A stretch of 13,978 nucleotides of DNA, from NCBI GenBank assembly GCA_001303225.1, contig LJNI01000047.1:1-13978 (forward strand), read 5' to 3'. The translations under genes were made by a program, and so were the position numbers. How positions within the stretch are numbered: position 1 is the first letter of the stretch; every line of letters begins with the position of its first letter. Below, piece after piece: positions 1 through 6,664 of the stretch. The stretch is from a candidate division TA06 bacterium DG_78. Its GTDB lineage: Bacteria; Hydrothermota; Tepidihabitantia; SM23-42. The notes below the pieces were generated by a model. It searched no databases and was not told where the DNA came from. It worked only from the letters and a program-made list of their open reading frames with translations.

Positions 1-3000
1 CTCTCCTCCACCGCCGAGATGCAGTGTTGCAAGTGCTACGCTATCATTATTATACTGATGATGATAGGTAATGTATGCAATATCATATTTGCTACATATT
101 GACGGTACACCAGCATACTCGGCTAATGATAAAGGATCCTCAAGCCAACTATCATTGACATATCGATAAATAAGAAAGAGTTCTCCCTCGTATTCGTAAT
201 CAGGGTATGCAAGCACCGCACTGCCATTTTGCACAAAATCGATCGCAGGCGGAAATCCATATTGACCTGGTCTAATCGTCTCGATAACACGGCCAGCAGG
301 ATTAGATAACGCGAACCTAATAAGGTTAAGACCTTCATAATCGCCAGAAAAATTTTCACGGAAAGTCACAAATCCACTATCTCCCTTGATGACAAATGAA
401 GGTGGACTGAGATAAGTCGAGTCAGGATTTTCACCAGGTAATACCCTACCATAAATCGAAACAGGAGTTGTCCAGTTATCCTCCTCGAACTTGGAATAAT
501 AATACTTTCGATAGCAATCATACGTCCGGTTTGCAATGTCACCCCAGACAACATGAGGAGTACCATTATTATCGAGTGTTAATGAAGGATAATCTATCAA
601 ACCAGACCAATAAGGCTGGCCTGCAGTCCAAAGTTCGTTTTCAATAAAAGTCAGACCGCCATCGGTTGACCGTAAACAGCAAACTTTCTCTGCACCACCA
701 TAATTTCCTTTATTCTTAACAAATGCAATATATACGCAATTCCCATGTATTACTACTTTACTGCCGTTATTGTAAGCACTCATCTTGGAATAATCCGATT
801 GAACGAGCACACCACTTGTGAATTCGACAATATTGGACCAATCTGAATAATAGCCCTGATCATCATAGGCCCTGACTTTATAACTATATTTCTGTAAAAA
901 CGAAACAGTATCTGGGCATTGTGTAGTATTGGCTCCTACTGTCTTATAGTTCTCATTCCATTCTCCATCATCGACCTTCCTGGCAATCTTAAATCCTGCT
1001 TCAATACTAGAATTATCCTGCCACTGAAGTATTATTGAATTCGGGTCAAATTGCTCAATAATGATGAGATTTGAGGGAGCAGCAGGTGCAGGATAAACAC
1101 TTAATACATAAGGCCACCAGAAAATTGGATTATCTATTGGGTTCTCAGATGCAGTACGCGTTGGATCGCCATTCTTAAACACAGATTGGTAATACTGATT
1201 ATTGTAAATGGCAAAATGAGAATTATAAGCATCCCTATAATCCGAATCAAGCATTACCGAATAGAGATCAGGGATTTCTATGTTTTTTGTTTTCACTACA
1301 AAACTTATCTCTCGGTAACCCTGGTTTACTGCAGATTGGGCATTGATACTAAGACACCCTATGCAGATTTGAGGACCACTGAGGTTCTGTGAATTCAACA
1401 ATGAAGGCGTACCTCCACCGCCTTCGTTCTTCCCCCATATTTCAAGAATTGTCGGTCCAAAAGTCACAACTTTGTAATTCAAATCAATATATTTTGCTGG
1501 ACCTTCAATTGCGATGGACATGGGTGCAAATATGGGTGTACTACCATCCTGAAATCGCATTTTTGAAATTCCTGGTTGACGCCGGTAATAAGCATCAGGA
1601 ATTGAGTGAATACCACCTGATAATCCAGCTTTCCTCGACAAATTCCAATCATCATAATCATAATAACTATATCCATTATCTAATGTAGCTTTTATCATTG
1701 GTTTAAATGCAACTGCATCTGGATGTTCTCGATAATAGCTTGTCCGCAAGTTCGGTTTCATTATTGATGCATAATTACTCCAGTATTCTATTTCTCGTCT
1801 CACAATATGATACAAATGCTCAAGACTATCAGTTTTATATTCTAATGGAATTGCATTCCAGTAAACCAAATCTATGCCTTCAGGATTTTCAAAATACCAA
1901 GGCCACGGATGAGAACCAAGATAAGCTTCAATAATTTTGTCAGTCCATTCCTGTAGTATGTCGTCTACACCAAGATCGAAAAGAGCAGCACCAAACCAAT
2001 ATTCTAACCCTTCGGCTCCAAATGTCTGAAATAATGCACAAAGATTGGGCACCTGACTTACCCTAAAATAATCATCTCCCATATCCCAATAATAATTAAA
2101 GATTTGTGAGAAAGTCCAATTTGGATGAGCCAAAACACCACCATAGTCTCCACCTCCTTTTCGATAACCATAGAGTAAAAACATCATTAAACTCCAACCA
2201 TGAATATAGGCCTCTAGTCGCTCTCTAGTTAAATTCTGTATTGAGTAATTTTTTGCATTGGCAGCATCAACAAAAGTTTGCACATCATCGAAATTCCGAT
2301 CCTGCCATCCTTCTATGCGTTGGCCTGCTAGATTATAGATTGGTTGAAAATCGAAATACCCCACACCTGGATTAGCATCTGTATAGAAATCGCCTCCCAA
2401 CCATATCCGTGCACGAAAAAGTCTATCTTTGATAAAATCCCAGTTTTGTATATAAGTAGGTGTAAAAAGTTCGTGATAGAATTCAACAAGCATTAATGGA
2501 TCATAATAAGCATTCATGCTATCTGAAGCAACGGCAAATCCATGACCAAATCGAGAAGGCTGAAGAACTTGATGGGCAAATAAATCTTGTATAACGTGCA
2601 TTAAAGTTCCATAGACAAGAGCACGATGACATGGTTCAGATTGATGTTCTCTCGTCCAATTAGCCATTTCCCATAACTTTTGTAGATTATAATTTGGTGG
2701 TGGATCATTGAATATGACACGAGCTTGTACATTATTTTTTGTCACATCCTGTATAATAAGAGGTACTTTGTCAAATATCGCCTCAATCTCATCACGCAAA
2801 TCATACAACTTGTCAATTAAATTAGCTATTCCATCTTGGTAATTAAACATATCAGGAAGCGTCAATCCGATATAGTAAAACCTACGAGCTTCTGTATTTG
2901 GATTTGGACCGGCAAGCTGCTCGTAAAAATCGGGATCGAAATCCTGCCAGACATCGAAAGTCTGCGAACCTAAATATATATGGTAAGCTGGATCAAATGC

Positions 3001-3048
3001 AAACAAGGCTGATCCTGTGAATATTATAATAATGATCAATCTGCTCAT
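1..3048 (-). CDS. Large secreted zinc-dependent phospholipase C-like protein with FN3 and BNR-like regions (partial, C-terminus off the left edge)
   Basis: One open frame runs from an ATG at 3048 to the left edge without a stop (1016 codons seen). I checked that recognisable motifs far apart fall in the same frame. The SD GGGGG lies 5 nt before the ATG. Residues 1-17 look like a signal peptide (MSRLIIIII..., likely cut near ALFA). Residues about 20-330 carry the signature of the Zn-dependent phospholipase C/GPI-PLD group: an early YYIGLTLPDMF segment, then H151-x3-D155-x3-H159 in GTLMHVIQDLFAH. Residues about 655-745 form a fibronectin type III domain (PAAPSNL..., ILQWQDNS, YSYKVRAYD). An Asp-box STDGGLTF (794-801) starts a sialidase/BNR-like propeller. 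It is probably exported to the cell surface or medium, acting on phospholipid or another phosphoester; the substrate is inferred only from the family. It follows the STAND-BTAD regulator in the same direction. Confidence is high for the gene and moderate for phospholipase function. Confidence 0.82.
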   Translation of the reverse strand, partial: MSRLIIIIIFTGSALFAFDPAYHIYLGSQTFDVWQDFDPDFYEQLAGPNPNTEARRFYYIGLTLPDMFNYQDGIANLIDKLYDLRDEIEAIFDKVPLIIQDVTKNNVQARVIFNDPPPNYNLQKLWEMANWTREHQSEPCHRALVYGTLMHVIQDLFAHQVLQPSRFGHGFAVASDSMNAYYDPLMLVEFYHELFTPTYIQNWDFIKDRLFRARIWLGGDFYTDANPGVGYFDFQPIYNLAGQRIEGWQDRNFDDVQTFVDAANAKNYSIQNLTRERLEAYIHGWSLMMFLLYGYRKGGGDYGGVLAHPNWTFSQIFNYYWDMGDDYFRVSQVPNLCALFQTFGAEGLEYWFGAALFDLGVDDILQEWTDKIIEAYLGSHPWPWYFENPEGIDLVYWNAIPLEYKTDSLEHLYHIVRREIEYWSNYASIMKPNLRTSYYREHPDAVAFKPMIKATLDNGYSYYDYDDWNLSRKAGLSGGIHSIPDAYYRRQPGISKMRFQDGSTPIFAPMSIAIEGPAKYIDLNYKVVTFGPTILEIWGKNEGGGGTPSLLNSQNLSGPQICIGCLSINAQSAVNQGYREISFVVKTKNIEIPDLYSVMLDSDYRDAYNSHFAIYNNQYYQSVFKNGDPTRTASENPIDNPIFWWPYVLSVYPAPAAPSNLIIIEQFDPNSIILQWQDNSSIEAGFKIARKVDDGEWNENYKTVGANTTQCPDTVSFLQKYSYKVRAYDDQGYYSDWSNIVEFTSGVLVQSDYSKMSAYNNGSKVVIHGNCVYIAFVKNKGNYGGAEKVCCLRSTDGGLTFIENELWTAGQPYWSGLIDYPSLTLDNNGTPHVVWGDIANRTYDCYRKYYYSKFEEDNWTTPVSIYGRVLPGENPDSTYLSPPSFVIKGDSGFVTFRENFSGDYEGLNLIRFALSNPAGRVIETIRPGQYGFPPAIDFVQNGSAVLAYPDYEYEGELFLIYRYVNDSWLEDPLSLAEYAGVPSICSKYDIAYITYHHQYNNDSVALATLHLGGGGE

Positions 3049-3148
3049 AATTACCCCCTTTTGTACTTATTGTTATTAACGTTCTAAATAATGCCCCCCT
3101 GATAATTCCCTCCCGGTTACTGTGTGTTGATAAAATCCTATTGAGCAT

Positions 3149-3160
3149 CACCTCCTTTCT
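3149..3160 (-). promoter_or_regulatory. Orphan extended Shine-Dalgarno sequence in the leader of the secreted protein gene
   Basis: The leader contains AGAAAGGAGGTG followed by ATG, complementary to the 16S rRNA 3' tail over about 11 or more bases. The ATG at 3148 sits only 2 nt after GGAGG, too close for normal initiation, and no NTG lies at 5-9 nt. If that ATG is used it opens a 51-residue frame ending at 2993 that overlaps the start of the main gene out of frame. The site could be a ribosome standby or regulatory element, or chance. The main gene has its own SD at 3054-3058. Confidence 0.35.
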
Positions 3161-3170
3161 TTCTTGATAT

Positions 3171-3202
3171 ATTATAATCATCAACCGTGAAAAAAACGTG
3201 AA
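3171..3202 (-). promoter_or_regulatory. Activator-type promoter with 11-bp-spaced direct repeats for the secreted protein gene
   Basis: On the minus strand, heptamer TTCACGT (3202-3196), a TTTT spacer, heptamer TTCACGG (3191-3185), 8 bp, then a perfect TATAAT (3176-3171). There is no good -35 hexamer; the repeats occupy its place. This two-heptamer, 4-bp-spacer layout is known from PhoB boxes and from SARP/AfsR sites, both bound by OmpR-type winged helices. The transcript would start near 3164, giving a leader of about 115 nt. The promoter call rests on the -10 box and geometry. The identity of the bound regulator (the neighbouring BTAD protein) is inference. Confidence 0.6.
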
Positions 3203-3285
3203 GTTCCCAAACGCTGATAGGGGAGGTCATCAAAACATAGCATTAATAGCCCTCTTAAACCTTGTATCAGCCTTATTGAGCTTTC

Positions 3286-6200
3286 TTACTTTATGAGGGA
3301 TTTAAAAAGATTTGTAGTTTCTTTCTGGGGGTTTGCACCCAATTCTTTCTTTAATACATCCTTGAGTTTCTCAAAATCTTGAGTCATCTTCTTATATTTT
3401 TCTAATTTTGCATACGCCTTCATCAACTTACGATGATACTCTTCTTCATAGAAATTTAATGATATCAATTTTTTATACCAAAGAATTACTTCATTAAATT
3501 TATTCTTCCTCAAATAAAAATCAGCCAGCATTTTAAGACATTCTTCGTATAAACCATTATAATATTGTCGTAACTCCTCAACCCATGCATCATACCATCC
3601 AACAGCAAAACCATCTTTATAAATGCTTATTGCCCGGCGTAGGCAAGATTCTAAATTTCCATCTCTGATTTCTAATTTTTTTGCTTGTGTAACTAAAGAT
3701 TGAAATTCTTCAGTATCTAATGCAATAGAAACTTTTGGTGTTATTTGATAAAGATCTTTATTAAATTCAATCAAATCACCGAATTTATTTGCTCCCGATT
3801 TAAAGGCTTTTCTTATGTGTTGTCTTGCCTTACGCAGGCTAAACCTGGCACTTGCATGTGAGGCATTTGGCCAGAAGACACTAATAATTGAATCAAAGGT
3901 AATTTTTTCATCTTTTTGGTATAACAAATAGAATAAAAGTTTCTTTGCCTTGATTGTTTCCCATAATCTGTCTTTTATCTCGTAATCATCAATAAAAATC
4001 CTTGGCACATTAAATAGAAAGGCATCAACCCAATGAATATTTAATTTAGATTTTTTAATGATTGACATTATGTATTTTTTCTCAATGTTTTCACGCATTA
4101 TTTTTGGTAACATCCATTTTTCTTTTTGCAATTCTTTAGATAATAAGTAATCATATCCTTTTTCATGGCTAATATTTAGTGCTTGCTTCAAATAAGAAGT
4201 AGTTTCACTCATTTTCTCTTGATAATAGAACACTTTACATAATTCAATATAAATGGAAAATAATTTGAAAATTAGTTTATACTTTTGCGCCAATCTCAGT
4301 AAATCCAATAGGATCTCCTTGGACTCATTAAATTTACCTTGAACAATTCTCAACTCTGCTTCCAATAAACGCGGTGAGATGGATTCCATATCTGCTATAC
4401 TCTTTTTTAAATCCCATATCCGAGAGAGGTGTTTTTCTGCACCATTAAGGTCACCCGCCTTGATATGTATCTTACATGCACGTTGGTGTGCATTAATAAT
4501 ATTCCTGCCAATGCCTATTTGTTCAAAAATCTCTAATGATTTATGAACAAATTGCTTTGCTTTTACTATATCACCCAATTCCTGATTTAACCGTGCATAA
4601 CCAAGCCAAAGTGACGCCATTGATAATTGATCATTGTAGGGAGTACATACTTTGATACCTGAATCAAGAATTGATTTTGCCTCTTTTATATATCCCAGGG
4701 ACAGACTCGTATTTGCAGCGTTAAAAAATGCCACACCACAATGAGGATCATAGTTATCTTCTAAATACTCAACAATTTCATGCATTTTTGGATATGCCTG
4801 TTTTATATTTCCAAAACTTTGCTCAATTATTGCCCAATTGTTAAGGATTGCTAAATGGCTCATATGGGGGTCCTTTTTAACTAATCCCCAGGCTTTTTCA
4901 AAACATTCTGTAATCTTCGATAAATTTTTGCTACTCATTCCTAAATAAAAATTAAGTTGTGCGAGATTGCCTAAAATCGCTGACTTGGTGATTTTTGCAC
5001 TTCTTGGGCAGATATTCAATGCCTTATTTAGCCAATTTTTCGCGACACTTAATTTCCCTTGTTCAAGATTGATTAATCCTAAGTCATTAAGCACCGAAGC
5101 ATGTTTTGCGCGATTTCTCACACAGTTTTTCAACATCTTGGCTGTTTTCAAAAAAATATTTTTTGCCTCATCAAAACGATCTGAATGCAATAATGAGCGC
5201 CCATGAAGGATAAGTAACTCTGACTGCTGATCATGTATTGAACTTGGTATTTGTTCAATATAGGAACATATAATGGCACTCTTTCCTTGCTCAATGAGAT
5301 TGTATCCAATCCTTTCAATAATAGATGCCGCTTTATCATATTCTTCTGCCTGCAAATAGAACTTTACTGCTTCTTCTAACTGATTTTCCCGAGAGTAAAA
5401 ATTTGCCGCCCGATGGTAGATTCTCTTTCCCCTGTTTATATCCGAAAGTTTACTGTATAAGAAATTTCTAAATAGATTATGGAATCGGTAGCCTAATTGG
5501 GGAATCCTAAACAGAAACATATTTCGGTCTGTAAGTCTGGATAAAATATTAGCAGAATCACTTCTTCCTGTAACAGTATCACATAAACCAGGAGTAACCC
5601 ATTCCAAGACCGAACAATCAATTAAAAATTGCTGTATTTCTTTTGATTCACGATTATATATTTCTTCTGCAAAGTAGTTAAAAACAGTGGAGCGTGATTC
5701 GCGGTGACTTTCTAGTACTTTCCTTACCTGCTCAAAAGATATAACATCTTCCGAATAATCGAATGACTGTAATATCAATCTCAGACTTGTTGGCCAACCT
5801 TCTGAATATCTTTCAACCCATTTAATTTCGGGCTCTTTTAATGGAGTAGCGTATACTTTTCCAAAAAGGTGTCTAATCTCATCCTTGGTAAATCTTAAAT
5901 GTTGAGTAGTCAATTCAAAAAGCTCGTCTCTTGCTCTCATTAGCAACAAGGACATCGATGGTTTGGTCCTCGAGGTAATAATAAAATGCAAGTGTGGAGG
6001 CAGATGTTCCAAAATGTATTCTAAAATCTTATCTATCTGCTCAGAAGAATCTAACAAATGATAATCTTCAAGAATAATGAATACATCCTTTTTAATACTT
6101 TCAATAATTTCGTTAATAAATGTACCTATAATTATCTCTCGATATTTTTGAGGAGAATTGAAGTATCGACTAAGCCCCTCTGTCTTTTTGCCAAAATTGG

Positions 6201-6462
6201 GTATGATTTTCCGTACTCCAGCAACTAAATACTCCAAAAATACTGCAGGCTCAGCATCGGTCTTTTCAAGATGATAGTATATATTAGGAATTTTCTTGCT
6301 CGATAAAAATTGGTATAATAACGTTGTTTTACCGTAACCGGCTGCAGCACATAATGAAATCACTTTTTTATTCAAATTCTTCGACAATAGATTTAATAAA
6401 CGCTCACGGCGCAATGTTTTTGTCTTTATTTCTGGTGCTTGAAGCTTACTAAGAAGAATCAT
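3286..6462 (-). CDS. MalT-like STAND ATPase transcriptional regulator with TPR-like repeats and C-terminal OmpR-type winged helix plus BTAD domain
   Basis: This is a 1058-residue regulator that probably uses ATP to switch between resting and active states when a ligand binds the repeat region. Residue numbers are from the ATG at 6462. Walker A is AAAGYGKTT with K45, and Walker B is IILEDYH with E132-D133. MalT-family marks follow: GWPTSLRL near 220 and YRFHNLFRNFL near 323. Residues about 345-800 are helical TPR-like repeats. Residues about 810-905 form an OmpR-type winged helix (LLFYLLYQ..., FWPNASHASARFSLRKAR). About 915-1058 is the BTAD domain. Classical MalT/LAL proteins end in a LuxR helix-turn-helix, so the BTAD end is the less common design. 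The frame is open to a TTG at 6516, but that codon is the -35 box of the promoter. I chose 6462 because AAGGAG lies 9 nt before it. The likely target is the promoter just downstream, at 3171-3202; the ligand is unknown. Confidence 0.9.
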   Translation of the reverse strand: MILLSKLQAPEIKTKTLRRERLLNLLSKNLNKKVISLCAAAGYGKTTLLYQFLSSKKIPNIYYHLEKTDAEPAVFLEYLVAGVRKIIPNFGKKTEGLSRYFNSPQKYREIIIGTFINEIIESIKKDVFIILEDYHLLDSSEQIDKILEYILEHLPPHLHFIITSRTKPSMSLLLMRARDELFELTTQHLRFTKDEIRHLFGKVYATPLKEPEIKWVERYSEGWPTSLRLILQSFDYSEDVISFEQVRKVLESHRESRSTVFNYFAEEIYNRESKEIQQFLIDCSVLEWVTPGLCDTVTGRSDSANILSRLTDRNMFLFRIPQLGYRFHNLFRNFLYSKLSDINRGKRIYHRAANFYSRENQLEEAVKFYLQAEEYDKAASIIERIGYNLIEQGKSAIICSYIEQIPSSIHDQQSELLILHGRSLLHSDRFDEAKNIFLKTAKMLKNCVRNRAKHASVLNDLGLINLEQGKLSVAKNWLNKALNICPRSAKITKSAILGNLAQLNFYLGMSSKNLSKITECFEKAWGLVKKDPHMSHLAILNNWAIIEQSFGNIKQAYPKMHEIVEYLEDNYDPHCGVAFFNAANTSLSLGYIKEAKSILDSGIKVCTPYNDQLSMASLWLGYARLNQELGDIVKAKQFVHKSLEIFEQIGIGRNIINAHQRACKIHIKAGDLNGAEKHLSRIWDLKKSIADMESISPRLLEAELRIVQGKFNESKEILLDLLRLAQKYKLIFKLFSIYIELCKVFYYQEKMSETTSYLKQALNISHEKGYDYLLSKELQKEKWMLPKIMRENIEKKYIMSIIKKSKLNIHWVDAFLFNVPRIFIDDYEIKDRLWETIKAKKLLFYLLYQKDEKITFDSIISVFWPNASHASARFSLRKARQHIRKAFKSGANKFGDLIEFNKDLYQITPKVSIALDTEEFQSLVTQAKKLEIRDGNLESCLRRAISIYKDGFAVGWYDAWVEELRQYYNGLYEECLKMLADFYLRKNKFNEVILWYKKLISLNFYEEEYHRKLMKAYAKLEKYKKMTQDFEKLKDVLKKELGANPQKETTNLFKSLIK

Positions 6463-6471
6463 TTCCAGTTT

Positions 6472-6477
6472 CTCCTT
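6472..6477 (-). promoter_or_regulatory. Ribosome binding site that sets the regulator start
   Basis: AAGGAG on the minus strand lies 9 nt before the ATG at 6462-6460. The upstream ATG at 6483 has no SD and sits at the predicted transcription start. The TTG at 6516 is inside the promoter. The SD therefore favours 6462. Confidence 0.65.
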
Positions 6478-6487
6478 GGTCATAGAA

Positions 6488-6516
6488 AATATAATCAAAA
6501 TAGTATTATATGTCAA
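6488..6516 (-). promoter_or_regulatory. Sigma-70-type promoter of the STAND-BTAD regulator
   Basis: On the minus strand, a perfect TTGACA -35 (6516-6511), a 17-bp spacer and TATATT -10 (6493-6488). Transcription should begin near 6481, giving a leader of about 18 nt that contains the AAGGAG ribosome site. This is a near-consensus promoter, so basal expression of the regulator is probably constitutive. Confidence 0.75.
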
Positions 6517-6630
6517 GCCAGATAATAAATTTCCAAAAATCCCAACACCTAAAATTATCGTCTAAAGGCAAAGGTTTGGACGTTGGATTTTTAATCAAGC
6601 TTCCTAACCCAATAACCATCTTTTGATACA

Positions 6631-6658
6631 TTGACATTTATGACGAGGTTATTATAAT
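6631..6658 (+). promoter_or_regulatory. Sigma-70-type promoter of priA, placed for a leaderless transcript
   Basis: TTGACA (6631-6636), a 16-bp spacer and TATAAT (6653-6658). Only 6 nt separate the -10 box from the priA ATG at 6665, so initiation at the usual 6-8 nt would place the mRNA 5' end on or next to the start codon. No SD lies between. The promoter diverges from that of the regulator, with about 114 bp between the two -35 boxes. Confidence 0.75.
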
Positions 6659-6664
6659 TGAACA

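Noticed and set aside
1389..1934. Plus-strand open frames of 75-99 codons opposite the secreted protein gene
   Set aside because: They are antisense to a long coding frame with recognisable domains, have no SD and no family resemblance.
3054..3120. G-rich tracts (GGGAGGG, GGGGGG, GGGGG) in the leader, possible G-quadruplex
   Set aside because: The last tract is about 30 nt away and doubles as the SD. The loop lengths make a stable quadruplex unlikely.
2993..3184. A 63-codon minus-strand frame upstream of and overlapping the secreted protein gene
   Set aside because: Its first 12 codons begin upstream of the predicted transcript start. Only the later ATG at 3148 could be used, and it is too near the SD. 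Reported as a leader element and not as a gene.
3213..3271. GCTGATA/TATCAGC 7-bp inverted repeat after the regulator gene
   Set aside because: The arms are 45 bp apart with no supporting stem or T-run, so it is neither a convincing terminator nor a clear operator.
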